DNA from: Ruegeria marina
Lineage (GTDB): Bacteria; Pseudomonadota; Alphaproteobacteria; Rhodobacterales; Rhodobacteraceae
Assembly: GCF_900101475.1 (NCBI RefSeq)
Contig: NZ_FMZV01000004.1
Location: 124,001 to 188,000, forward strand
Direction of reading: 5' to 3'
DNA: 64,000 bases
The notes beneath the pieces are model-generated. The model had not been told where the DNA came from and did not search any database. It saw nothing but the letters and a program-made list of their open reading frames with translations. Shown piece after piece: positions 28,226-36,761 of this stretch; within the stretch, counting starts at the first letter, position 1; each line of letters starts with the position of its first letter. The position numbers and the translations under genes are program-made.

Positions 28226-29887
28226 TCAGACCTCGATCGTCTTGGGACGGCGGCGTTCGAACCAGATCACCACCAGCAGGCGGGTGACGAAGATCGCCGT
28301 GAAGACCGAGGTCAAAATCCCCAGTCCAAGGGTGATGGCGAACCCGCGCACCGGGCCCGAGCCCATTGCAAACAGGATCACCGCGGTGATGAAGGTGGTG
28401 ATATTCGCATCCAGGATGGCGCTGAGCGCCTTTTCATAGCCAAGCTCGATGGCACGCGCCGGGCCCTTCGCAGTTTTCAGTTCCTCGCGGATGCGTTCGA
28501 AGATCAGCACGTTGGCGTCCACCGCCATGCCGACCGTCAGCACGATCCCGGCGATGCCTGGAAGGGTCAGCGTACCGCCGATCAGGCTGAGCAGGCCGAA
28601 GATCAGCCCGACGTTGATGATCAGCGCGATGTTGGCGAAGATCCCGAACAGGCCATAGCTGGCCCACATGAATCCCAGGACCGCGACAAAGGCCACCACG
28701 GTGGCAACCTTGCCGGCATCGATACTGTCCTGCCCCAGTTCCGGACCGATGGTGCGTTCCTCGAGGAACTCGAGTCCCGCCGGAAGCGCGCCGGCCCGCA
28801 GCAGAACTGCCAGGTTTGTGCTTTCCTCGACGGTGAAATTGCCCGTGATGATGCCCGAACCGCCAGGAATATGGGACTGGATCACCGGGGCGCTGATCAC
28901 CTCGTCATCCAGCACGATGGCAAAGGGCGCGCCGATATTGTCGCGGGTGTAATCCCCGAACTTGCGCGCTCCCGAGGTGTTGAAGCGGAAATTCACCGCC
29001 GGCCGGCCATTCTGGTCAAAGGCGGGTTGCGCATCCACCAGTTCCTCGCCGGTGACCACCGGAACCGTCTCCAAGGTGTAGTAGACGCCCTGCTGATCCA
29101 GCGAAGGAACGACCTTTTGCCCCACATCTGCCCGCGCTTCGGGGTCGGTGCCGCGTGCAACAACCGGGTTGAAGGTGAGTTGCGCGGTCGTGCCGATAAT
29201 CTCCTTCAATTCGCTGGCGCTGCCGATTCCGGGCACCTGGATCAGGATCCGGTCCGCGCCCTGGCGCTGGATCGTCGGTTCGCGGGTGCCGACCTCGTCG
29301 ATACGGCGGCGCACGATTTCCAGCGACTGCCTTACCGTGCGGTCGTCGGTCGCAAGCTTCTCGGCCTCGCTGAGCGTTACGACGATCTCGTCCCCCTGGC
29401 CGCGCACCTCTATATCGCTGGCCCCCGCACCGGTGAGCGTCTGGATCGGCCGCGACAGACCGCGCACCACTTCGAGCGCTCTTGCCATGCCTTCGGGCTG
29501 GCTGATCTTGACGCGAATCTCGTCGGCAGGGGATGGCTGCTTGCGAATGGTGCCGACCGTGCCCCTCTCGTCGCGCAGCGCATTGCGGATTTCCGGCCAC
29601 ATTGCCTCCATCCGCGCTGCGTAGACATCCTCGACCTGCACTTCGGCCAGGAGATGAGCCCCCCCGCGCAAGTCCAGGCCGAGGTTCACCAGGGATGACG
29701 GCATCCACGACGGCCACTGACCGGCGGCTGCAGCCAGTTCGGCCGTTTCGCCCTTCATCTCGATCGCGGCGCGCGCGTCGTTGCTCTGCTCGACACGCGT
29801 GTAAAAGACATTCGGCAGGGCCAGCAGAAGGCCGCCGAAACAGACCAACCAGACAAGCACCCGTTTCCAGGATTCAATTTGTAGCAT
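28226..29887 (-). CDS. secD: Protein translocase subunit SecD
   Basis: A 553-residue partner of SecF. The N-terminal helix (VLVWLVCFGGLLLALPNVFY) is followed by a large periplasmic P1 domain, with VNLGLDLRGGAHLLAEV and IEVRGQGDEIVVTLS, and by six C-terminal helices. Those include GLLSLIGGTLTLPGIAGIVLTVGMAVDANVLIFERIREE and GVLGF-like movement helices. Length is typical for alphaproteobacteria. It is translated after yajC with a 33-base gap. Confidence 0.97.
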   Translation of the reverse strand: MLQIESWKRVLVWLVCFGGLLLALPNVFYTRVEQSNDARAAIEMKGETAELAAAAGQWPSWMPSSLVNLGLDLRGGAHLLAEVQVEDVYAARMEAMWPEIRNALRDERGTVGTIRKQPSPADEIRVKISQPEGMARALEVVRGLSRPIQTLTGAGASDIEVRGQGDEIVVTLSEAEKLATDDRTVRQSLEIVRRRIDEVGTREPTIQRQGADRILIQVPGIGSASELKEIIGTTAQLTFNPVVARGTDPEARADVGQKVVPSLDQQGVYYTLETVPVVTGEELVDAQPAFDQNGRPAVNFRFNTSGARKFGDYTRDNIGAPFAIVLDDEVISAPVIQSHIPGGSGIITGNFTVEESTNLAVLLRAGALPAGLEFLEERTIGPELGQDSIDAGKVATVVAFVAVLGFMWASYGLFGIFANIALIINVGLIFGLLSLIGGTLTLPGIAGIVLTVGMAVDANVLIFERIREELKTAKGPARAIELGYEKALSAILDANITTFITAVILFAMGSGPVRGFAITLGLGILTSVFTAIFVTRLLVVIWFERRRPKTIEV

Positions 29888-29920
29888 TGCCCCGCCTTTT
29901 CAGGAGGTTGACGCGAAGCT

Positions 29921-30205
29921 TCACTTCGCCGGTTCGGTCTTGTTCAGAACCTGAGCGATGGTTGCCTTCACGACACGCACCTTGACGCCTTCGGCGATCT
30001 CGACTTCCAGTTCGCCATCTTCCTTGACCTTGGCCACCTTGCCGATCAGCCCGCCCTGGGTGATCACCTGATCGCCACGTCGCAGGGCCGCCACCATTGC
30101 CTGATGCTCCTTTACCTTCTTCTGCTGCGGACGGATCAGCAGGAAGTACATGATGCCGAAGATCAGGATGAGTGGGAGAAACTGGGCGACGCCTTCCATG
30201 AGCAT
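29921..30205 (-). CDS. yajC: Preprotein translocase subunit YajC
   Basis: A 94-residue single-helix inner-membrane protein that associates with SecDF. The hydrophobic segment FLPLILIFGIMYFLLIRPQQKKVKEHQ is followed by the cytoplasmic GDQVITQGGLIGKVAKVKEDGELEVEIAEGVKVRVVKATIAQV, both family signatures. First gene of the yajC-secD-secF operon; a 168-base gap separates it from the divergent mscS gene and should carry both promoters. Confidence 0.97.
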   Translation of the reverse strand: MLMEGVAQFLPLILIFGIMYFLLIRPQQKKVKEHQAMVAALRRGDQVITQGGLIGKVAKVKEDGELEVEIAEGVKVRVVKATIAQVLNKTEPAK

Positions 30206-30373
30206 TTCCTTTGTGATGGCGGGTAGTGGCCCGCGAATTTTGCCGGGAACCTATGCGCAGTTCCACGCCTTTGCAAGTCGAGGCAAGGCACCCTGTCAAA
30301 CAGCTATCATGCCACTGGTCAGGATCGCGTTCACAGCTATAGTCAAGACATTGGAGGAAGGGGAAAAACGACA

Positions 30374-32008
30374 ATGATCCGCTTGCTGGCAATCATGGTC
30401 CTGGCGGTTTGCGCATTGACCTCGTCAATCGCGTTGGCTCAGGACAGTTCGGCGCCCGTCAAAATTCCGCGCGGCGTGTTTCAGGCCCCCGTCATTCTCG
30501 ACGGGACCGAATTGTTCCTGCTGCGCGGGGTCAGCGGCATGCCCGCGGAGCGCCGCGCGATGCAGGTCCATAACCGGCTGGTTCAAGTCGCCACCGCCTC
30601 GAAATCGAATACCGTCGATATCCAGGTCCAGCAGGTACGGGCCGGTTACCTGATCACTGCGGATGGGGTCGATATCGTCATCGTTACGAAGGCAGATGCC
30701 GAGCTTGAAAAACTCGACTTGGAGCTGCTGGCAGGCGTGCATGCCGATGTCATAAGAGATGCGATTCTTTCCTACCGCGCCGAACGGACGGACAAGGCGA
30801 GACTTGAGGGCGCGATTTACGCCGTTGGCTGGACGGTCGCCTTTGCGATTTTTATCTTTCTGGGAGTACTGCTTCGGCGGTTTCTCAACACCCGTATCAC
30901 CCGGCTGGTGCACAAGAATCTTGCCGACGTGGAAACCGCGACAAAGGCACATGTTCGCGCCGATGCCATTGCCGCGCTGATCCGTTTCGGAGTGAACTTT
31001 GGCCTCCTGGCAATCTTGTTCCTGGGAGCGTATTACTACCTTTCCTTCATCCTGCTCGCCTTTGCCGAAACCAGATATGTCGCCCTGATCCTGTTGACCT
31101 ATGTGACCCGGCCGGTCCTCAACATCGTTCTGGGTTTCGTGAACTACCTTCCGAACTTCGTGACATTGCTGATCATAGCCCTGGTCACCCAATACGTCAT
31201 CCGCGGGCTGCGCATCTTCTCCGAGGCGGTCGAAGCGGGAAGTTTCGAGATCGGCAATTTCGAGCGCAACTGGGTTATTCCGACCTTCAATATCGTACGC
31301 GCGGTCCTGATCATGATCGCGCTGGTTTTTGCGTTTCCATATATTCCCGGGTCCGATTCGGCTGCCTTTCAGGGGCTGACGATCCTGGTCGGAGCCATGC
31401 TGTCGCTCGGATCGAACTCGGTCATGAACAACCTGATTTCGGGGCTTTTCGTGATCTATCGCCGATCCACCTCGATCGGAGACCGCATCAGGATCGGCGA
31501 GCATCTGGGCGATGTGGTGGAAATCAAGATGATGGAAACGCACCTGCGGTCCATCAAGAACGAATTGATCTCGATTCCGAACGCGCAGTTGCTGAATTCG
31601 GAAGTCGTCAACTATTCCAAGCATGCCGACTCCAACGGCCTTCTGGTCCATACGACTGTCGGTATTGGCTATGAAGAGCCCACCGAAAAGGTCGAGGCCA
31701 TGCTGATCGAGGCTGCAAAGCGTACCGACGGGCTGAAGAAGCGCCCTGCCCCGTTCGTGCTGTGGGCGGCGCTGGCCGACTATGCGGTCAACTATCAGAT
31801 CAACGCCTATACCACGCATGGCGCCGTGATCCCGAAGATCAAGTCCGATCTGCACCGCAACATACTGGACGTCTTCACCGAAAACGGCGTGCAGATCATG
31901 ACCCCGTCCTACGTCGCCGATCCGTCCGAAGCCAAGGTCGCGACCGTGCGCTGGGACGGCAAACTGGCGCATCAATACAACGACGAACGGGTCCGATCCG
32001 AAGCCTAG
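30374..32008 (+). CDS. Mechanosensitive ion channel of the MscS family
   Basis: A 544-residue channel protein with a signal peptide (MIRLLAIMVLAVCALTSSIALA) and a periplasmic N-terminal domain to about residue 150. Several membrane helices follow; the pore-lining MscS helix is at about 330-355 (GLTILVGAMLSLGSNSVMNNLISG). The cytoplasmic cage begins with the MscS signature SIGDRIRIGEHLGDVVEIKMMETHLRSIKNELISIPNAQLL. It should open under membrane tension on osmotic downshock, a sensible partner for an organism storing DMSP. AGGAAGGGG lies upstream of the ATG. The SET-domain gene follows. Confidence 0.93.
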   Translation: MIRLLAIMVLAVCALTSSIALAQDSSAPVKIPRGVFQAPVILDGTELFLLRGVSGMPAERRAMQVHNRLVQVATASKSNTVDIQVQQVRAGYLITADGVDIVIVTKADAELEKLDLELLAGVHADVIRDAILSYRAERTDKARLEGAIYAVGWTVAFAIFIFLGVLLRRFLNTRITRLVHKNLADVETATKAHVRADAIAALIRFGVNFGLLAILFLGAYYYLSFILLAFAETRYVALILLTYVTRPVLNIVLGFVNYLPNFVTLLIIALVTQYVIRGLRIFSEAVEAGSFEIGNFERNWVIPTFNIVRAVLIMIALVFAFPYIPGSDSAAFQGLTILVGAMLSLGSNSVMNNLISGLFVIYRRSTSIGDRIRIGEHLGDVVEIKMMETHLRSIKNELISIPNAQLLNSEVVNYSKHADSNGLLVHTTVGIGYEEPTEKVEAMLIEAAKRTDGLKKRPAPFVLWAALADYAVNYQINAYTTHGAVIPKIKSDLHRNILDVFTENGVQIMTPSYVADPSEAKVATVRWDGKLAHQYNDERVRSEA

Positions 32009-32082
32009 GAATCTATCAAATCCTAAACATGCCCTTCCCGTTGATTTCCGTTGCTTTGCAACACGAATCAGTGCCTTCATTT

Positions 32083-32115
32083 CCTTGCGCAAACCGCTGT
32101 GCGCAAGGCTACTTT
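32083..32115 (+). terminator. Probable terminator of the mscS gene
   Basis: Perfect 9-bp stem CCTTGCGCA/TGCGCAAGG around an eight-base loop, followed by CTACTTTTCC, 75 bases after the mscS stop. Confidence 0.65.
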
Positions 32116-32170
32116 TCCATGTTCCAGACCGGGAAGCGGCCCGGTCACTCCTGCTAGAAGGAACAGGCGC

Positions 32171-32587
32171 ATGATGATGGTGCGCTGCTATCTCGCCCCC
32201 TCCGAAATCGAAGGTCTGGGGGTTTTTTGTCATGACGATATCCAACGCGGAGACAAGGTCTGGCGGCATGATCGGATGCTCGACGTCGCCTTTCCCGAAG
32301 CCAAGCTGGACAATGTCGAACCGCATGTCCGCGAGTTTCTGGAGCGATACAGCTATCCGGACATCCACCGCCCCGGTTACCGGATGCTCGAAGGCGACGA
32401 AGGCCGGTTCATGAACCATTCGATGTATCCCAACCTTGACTATTCGGATGGGGTCTGGGGCATTGCGTTGCGGGATATCCCGGCCGGAACCGAACTGACC
32501 CGCGACTATGCCGACTTCATGACCGGCGAGATCCGCATGTACCCGCCGCGCCACCGAATGACGCCACCCAAAGTGTTCTTCAACTGA
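32171..32587 (+). CDS. SET-domain protein (putative protein-lysine methyltransferase)
   Basis: A 138-residue stand-alone SET domain. The opening GLGVFCHDDIQRGDKVWRH matches the N-terminal SET strand. FMNHSMYPNLDYS carries the NHS cofactor/pseudoknot motif, and ALRDIPAGTELTRDYADF is the C-terminal ELTYDY-type motif with the catalytic tyrosine. The post-SET cysteine cluster is missing, as in many bacterial SET proteins. AAGGAA before the ATG at 32171 fixes the start; upstream in-frame codons are not supported. The target protein is unknown. It is flanked by a terminator on each side and appears monocistronic. Confidence 0.88.
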   Translation: MMMVRCYLAPSEIEGLGVFCHDDIQRGDKVWRHDRMLDVAFPEAKLDNVEPHVREFLERYSYPDIHRPGYRMLEGDEGRFMNHSMYPNLDYSDGVWGIALRDIPAGTELTRDYADFMTGEIRMYPPRHRMTPPKVFFN

Positions 32588-32596
32588 AAATACTCA

Positions 32597-32621
32597 TCGG
32601 GTCGGTTTAAAACCGGCCCGA
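32597..32621. terminator. Bidirectional terminator between SET and methyltransferase genes
   Basis: TCGGGTCGGTTT and AAACCGGCCCGA pair over 12 bases with one G-T, separated by AA. It lies in the 51-base gap between two convergent genes. Confidence 0.75.
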
Positions 32622-32638
32622 CGTAAACGAGTACACGA

Positions 32639-33454
32639 CTAAGCGCGTGCCGTGACCACGTAGGAGACATGGGGGAATGTAATTCCCTTCCCGTCGAAAC
32701 AATCTCCGAGACCGGTCATGAAATGCTCGATGCTCTCGTTTCTCGATTCTGCGGACATGCGAGACATCTTGTCTCCGGTATGCATCCCGCCCATCGCACC
32801 TTGCGCAAATGCCCGCCCATCCGGATGCGAAAGGGTCAGGGTGACACTTTCGATTTCGATCTCGGTCATGTCCGCATCTTCGAACAGGCGACGCATGATT
32901 TGCGCATCATCAAAGGCGCAGATGGCGCGCACCGCATTGCCGGCATCCGTGCTTGCATATCTGTCCAGCGTCGCCGCTTGCGCTTTGAGCAACGGGTTGA
33001 GTTCCAATTTGCGCGACACGCAAAAAGCAGCCCGGCCTCCCGGCACCAAAACCCGTTTCAACTCGTGCAACGCGGCCGCGCGATCCGGAAAGAACTGGAG
33101 CGCCTGCTGGCAGAAAACCACGTCGAAGGAATGGTCGGGAAACGGCAGATCATCTGCACTTGCCCGTAGGTATTCGGCCTTGATGCCAGCTTCGGATGCC
33201 CGTGATCGAGCGACCTGAAGCATATCTTCGCTTATGTCCGCGCCAATCAGGACCCCCGGTTCAATACCCGAAGCACAAATTTCACGGCCAACAGCGCCTG
33301 TTCCGCAAGCGAGATCCAGAATTCGGTCACCGTCTTTAGGCGCGATGCGTCGGACAAGTTCACGCGCCCAGGGTCGAAAAATGACCGGCACAAGCGTCGC
33401 GTCATACCGCTCGGCAAAACTGCCCGATGCAGCAGGCTCGTCATGCCCGCCCAT
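32639..33454 (-). CDS. SAM-dependent class I methyltransferase
   Basis: A 271-residue methyltransferase of the UbiE/Methyltransf_11 type. Motif I is ILDLACGTGAVGREI, the acidic residue at the end of strand beta-2 is in VLIGADISEDMLQVARSRA, and the later motifs are SFDVVFCQQALQFFPDRAAALHELKRVLVPGGRAAFCV. I chose the ATG at 33454 because AAGGAGG lies five bases upstream; the longest frame begins 33 codons earlier without a ribosome site. The substrate cannot be told. It is divergent from serS and convergent with the SET gene. Confidence 0.87.
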   Translation of the reverse strand: MGGHDEPAASGSFAERYDATLVPVIFRPWARELVRRIAPKDGDRILDLACGTGAVGREICASGIEPGVLIGADISEDMLQVARSRASEAGIKAEYLRASADDLPFPDHSFDVVFCQQALQFFPDRAAALHELKRVLVPGGRAAFCVSRKLELNPLLKAQAATLDRYASTDAGNAVRAICAFDDAQIMRRLFEDADMTEIEIESVTLTLSHPDGRAFAQGAMGGMHTGDKMSRMSAESRNESIEHFMTGLGDCFDGKGITFPHVSYVVTARA

Positions 33455-33647
33455 TGCGCCCTCCTTGACCAGCTGATGGAATGCCACTTGGAAAAGGTAA
33501 CATGTTTCGCTGGAACCGTAACCATCGAAACGATTGCTTTTCCGCCATTGCATTTGCGAACCAAGGCAACTTCAACGACGCGCTACACCCTTCCCGCCAT
33601 TTGGTGCATAACGCCGTGCAGTGATTCACCTTTCGAGGACAAGACCC

Positions 33648-34940
33648 ATGCACGACATCCGCGCCATTCGCGAAAATCCTGCCGCCTTCGACGCCGCGCT
33701 TGCGCGCCGCGGCGACGCGCCGGTGTCGTCGCAGATTCTGGCGGTCGACGAAGAGCGCCGCGCCCGCATCCTGGCGGCCGAAACGGCACAGGCAGAACAG
33801 AACAAGGCGTCCAAGGAAGTCGGCGCCGCGAAGGCGCGAGGGGATGAGGCCGAGTTCGAACGCCTGCGCGCGCTTGTAACCGAGAAAAAGGCTGAAATTG
33901 CCGAGATGCAGGCCGAGGCGAAGGAACTCGATACCCAACTGGCCGACATGCTGTCGCGCATCGCGAACCTGCCTGCCGATGACGTGCCCGACGGGGCCGA
34001 CGAAACCGACAACGTCGAGATCAACCGCTGGGGCACGCCGCGTGACTTCGCCTTTGTCCCCAGAGAGCATTTCGACATTCCCGCGGTTCAGAACGGCATG
34101 GATTTCGAGACCGCCGCCAAGCTGTCGGGTGCGCGTTTCGTGCTGCTGTCGGGCGGTGTCGCGCGCATCCACCGGGCACTGGCGCAATTCATGCTCGACA
34201 CCCACACCACCGAGAACGGACTGACCGAAGTCAACGGACCCGTCCTGGTCCTGTCCGAGATGATGCAGGGCACCGGCCAGTTGCCGAAATTCGGCGAAGA
34301 CAGCTATCAGACCCGCGAGGGCTGGTGGCTGATCCCCACTTCCGAAGTGTCATTGACCAATATCGTCAACGGCAGCACGGTCGAGGAAAGCTATCTGCCG
34401 CGCCGTTACACCTCTCATTCGCTCTGCTTCCGCTCCGAGGCGGGTTCGGCCGGACGAGACACCCGCGGCATGTTGCGTCAGCACCAGTTCGAAAAGGTCG
34501 AGATGGTCTCGATCACCCATCCGGACAAGTCGGACGAAGAGCAGAAACGCATGCTGCGCTGCGCCGAAGGTGTCTTGGAAAAACTGGGCATCCCCTATCG
34601 CACCGTGGTGCTGTGCACCGGCGACATGGGGTTCGGCGCGCGACGCACCTTTGACATCGAAGCATGGTTGCCCGGCCAGAACACCTATCGCGAGATCAGT
34701 TCGGTGTCGACCTGCGGAGACTTTCAGGCCCGCCGCATGAATGCCCGGTTCAAGCCCGCCGATGGCGGCAAACCGCAGTTCGTGCATACCTTGAACGGTT
34801 CTGGCCTTGCCGTCGGACGTTGCCTGATCGCAGTCCTGGAGAACGGCCAGAACGAAGATGGCACCGTGACCCTCCCCGAAGTGCTTGCCCCCTACCTTGC
34901 TGGCAAGCTGACCCTTGCACTGGACGGCACACTGGTCTGA
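33648..34940 (+). CDS. serS: Seryl-tRNA synthetase
   Basis: A 430-residue class II synthetase charging tRNA-Ser (and tRNA-Sec where present). The N-terminal long antiparallel coiled coil (about 25-110) starts [22 protein letters not shown]. Class II motif 2 is [30 protein letters not shown] and motif 3 is [23 protein letters not shown] precedes the ATG at 33648; the longer upstream frame is not supported. Its terminator is built partly from the end of the convergent gene, described separately. Confidence 0.97.
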   Translation: MHDIRAIRENPAAFDAALARRGDAPVSSQILAVDEERRARILAAETAQAEQNKASKEVGAAKARGDEAEFERLRALVTEKKAEIAEMQAEAKELDTQLADMLSRIANLPADDVPDGADETDNVEINRWGTPRDFAFVPREHFDIPAVQNGMDFETAAKLSGARFVLLSGGVARIHRALAQFMLDTHTTENGLTEVNGPVLVLSEMMQGTGQLPKFGEDSYQTREGWWLIPTSEVSLTNIVNGSTVEESYLPRRYTSHSLCFRSEAGSAGRDTRGMLRQHQFEKVEMVSITHPDKSDEEQKRMLRCAEGVLEKLGIPYRTVVLCTGDMGFGARRTFDIEAWLPGQNTYREISSVSTCGDFQARRMNARFKPADGGKPQFVHTLNGSGLAVGRCLIAVLENGQNEDGTVTLPEVLAPYLAGKLTLALDGTLV

Positions 34941-34963
34941 CGCGCTAGAGACCCAAACCCGAG

Positions 34964-34998
34964 AGGCGAAGAAGTTACTTCTTCGCCTTTTTCTTTTC
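34964..34998 (+). terminator. serS terminator overlapping the convergent gene
   Basis: Perfect 11-bp stem AGGCGAAGAAG/CTTCTTCGCCT with a TTA loop and a TTTTCTTTTC tail, 24 bases after the serS stop. The loop and the 3' arm are the stop codon and last lysine codons of the minus-strand helix-hairpin-helix gene. Confidence 0.85.
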
Positions 34999-35508
34999 TT
35001 TCTTCTTCTTTTTCTTCTTTTCCGACTTCTTCTTGACCTTTTCCTTGGCCTTCTTGATCTGCTCTTCGAATTTCTTTTTCTTTTCCTTGGCCTTGGCTTC
35101 CTTGGCTGCCGCCTTGGCCTTTTTTCCGGCCTTTGCGTCGGTGTCGGACATTTCGGCCAGGGCTGCCGCATCCGCCAGCGCGATCTCGGTTTCGCTGCGC
35201 GCGACCGGGACAGGTTTGGCGGGTTTCACCGGAGCAGGACGCGCGGCTTTCGCGCGCGGGGCGCGGGCCGTAGGCGCTCGGCGCTGCGACGGTGTCCGGG
35301 ATACCGCCGGTTTCTTGCCGCCGGCCGGCGTCACAAGCGCCTGTGCCGCGGCCACGATCATCGCGGCCCGGGACGCTCCGATTCCGGGGATTTGCATCAA
35401 GGTCTCGACAGTGGTCGCGGCCACTGACTCGGCGTCGGAATATCCGTGTTCCGACAAAAGTCTTGCCAGTGCCGGTCCTACTCCCTGGATATCGCTCAGT
35501 GACGTCAT
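34975..35508 (-). CDS. Helix-hairpin-helix protein with a lysine-rich tail
   Basis: A 177-residue protein. Residues 1-60 hold two helix-hairpin-helix motifs (DIQGVGPALARLLSEHGY and LMQIPGIGASRAAMIVAAA), a non-specific DNA-binding fold. Residues about 64-108 form an Ala/Pro/Arg-rich linker. The last 53 residues contain 30 lysines with few other residue types besides Ala and Glu, probably a highly charged, partly coiled tail. The combination resembles bacterial histone H1-like or AlgP-type nucleoid proteins, but no known family is matched with certainty. Its codons use AAG and AAA heavily, giving a long purine tract on the coding strand. A perfect 14-bp palindrome lies 38 bases upstream of the start. 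Confidence 0.8.
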   Translation of the reverse strand: MTSLSDIQGVGPALARLLSEHGYSDAESVAATTVETLMQIPGIGASRAAMIVAAAQALVTPAGGKKPAVSRTPSQRRAPTARAPRAKAARPAPVKPAKPVPVARSETEIALADAAALAEMSDTDAKAGKKAKAAAKEAKAKEKKKKFEEQIKKAKEKVKKKSEKKKKKKKEKKKAKK

Positions 35509-35545
35509 TTTGGCCTTTCCTCGCCTCCTGCTGAATTAACTATAC

Positions 35546-35559
35546 AATGTATATACATT
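35546..35559. promoter_or_regulatory. 14-bp palindrome upstream of the helix-hairpin-helix gene
   Basis: AATGTATATACATT is a perfect palindrome in an AT-rich island (35533-35562) of an otherwise GC-rich region, 38 bases before the start codon. It probably overlaps the promoter. Confidence 0.5.
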
Positions 35560-35605
35560 TCGTGGATGGATCTTTTCAACACCTTCCGAATAAGACAAGC
35601 GGGTC

Positions 35606-36592
35606 TTACCCTGCGTTATGTACCAGGGTTGGACGATGCGCGGCGGGAAACGGCACAAGGCGCCGTGCATCCTCGTCCCAGAGCTTCAGCTTGAGCGCCG
35701 CAACCGCTTCGGGAAACTTGATCCGGCGCGGCGCGTATTCAGCAGGCAAGCCATAATGGCAGGCCCGGAGACGGTAAGAGGGAATACGCGCGTTGAAATG
35801 GTGGATGTCGTGCAACGTGATACAGGCCACCGCCGTGTCGAACCACCAGCCGAAATCCAGCGCCGAGGATCCTTGCAATGCCGCCAGCTGCGGGTCGAGG
35901 CCGGGGCGCCGGTCCCAGTAGGTATCTTCGAAATTGTGCTGAAGATAGACGAGGAACACTCCGATCATCCCGCCGAGGAAGGAAAAGGCCAGCCAGACCA
36001 GAACGCCGGTCGTTCCCGCGATCCACCACAATACGCCCAGAAAGAGCAGGATCGAGACATTGTGCAGGAGCACCCCGCGCACACCGAACCGCGCCGCGTT
36101 CTTCGGCCAGCGATAGCGGATGAAATAGGTAAAAGCCGCCCCCAGAGGGATCAGGATGAACGGATTGCGATAAAGCCGGTAGGCCAATCGGGTCTTCCAG
36201 TCCGCAGCGTTCCATTCCCGCAGCGTCATGGTGTGGATTTCCCCGGTCTCCCGATGCTCAAGATTACCGACGCCCGCGTGATGCAGGTTATGATTCTGCT
36301 TCATCACTTCGAAAGGAGCGAAAGTGAACGGCGACAGGACATGGCCCGCAAGTTCGTTCTGACGGCGCGTCTCGAACAGGGAATGATGGCCGCAGTCATG
36401 CTGCAGCACGTAAAGGCGCACGGCGGCAAAGGCAAAGACGATGCCGGCAGGCAGCATCACGTACCAACGGTCCACATACACGATGGCAAGAAAGAGCGAT
36501 GCGAAATAGACCGCGAATGTTCCGAAATAACTCAACCCCGCCAAGCGGTTGTCCTGGACAGCGTACTGCCGTGTATAAGCTCTCAGATCCAT
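35606..36592 (-). CDS. Membrane fatty acid desaturase
   Basis: A 328-residue di-iron desaturase with four or more membrane helices. The three histidine boxes are HDCGHHSLF, HNLHHAGVG and HDIHHFNARIPSYRL. It inserts a double bond into acyl chains; regiospecificity cannot be told, though the layout resembles the delta-12/omega-3-like group also seen in roseobacters. I chose the ATG at 36592 because GGGGGAA lies nine bases upstream; 29 further codons are open before it. The gene lies alone, with no neighbouring electron carrier. Confidence 0.88.
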   Translation of the reverse strand: MDLRAYTRQYAVQDNRLAGLSYFGTFAVYFASLFLAIVYVDRWYVMLPAGIVFAFAAVRLYVLQHDCGHHSLFETRRQNELAGHVLSPFTFAPFEVMKQNHNLHHAGVGNLEHRETGEIHTMTLREWNAADWKTRLAYRLYRNPFILIPLGAAFTYFIRYRWPKNAARFGVRGVLLHNVSILLFLGVLWWIAGTTGVLVWLAFSFLGGMIGVFLVYLQHNFEDTYWDRRPGLDPQLAALQGSSALDFGWWFDTAVACITLHDIHHFNARIPSYRLRACHYGLPAEYAPRRIKFPEAVAALKLKLWDEDARRLVPFPAAHRPTLVHNAG

Positions 36593-36761
36593 GCCGTTAG
36601 TTCCCCCGACCTGGCTGATCGAATTTCCTGAGCCAAAACCTAATGGCGCCCCGCCCGCAGACAAGCCGCCCCCCGACAAATATCGTCGATGACGTCAATC
36701 CTAGCGCGAAGTATGGGGGGCTGTCACGCCCAATGCAAAAAAATGCAGCAACAGGCGGACG

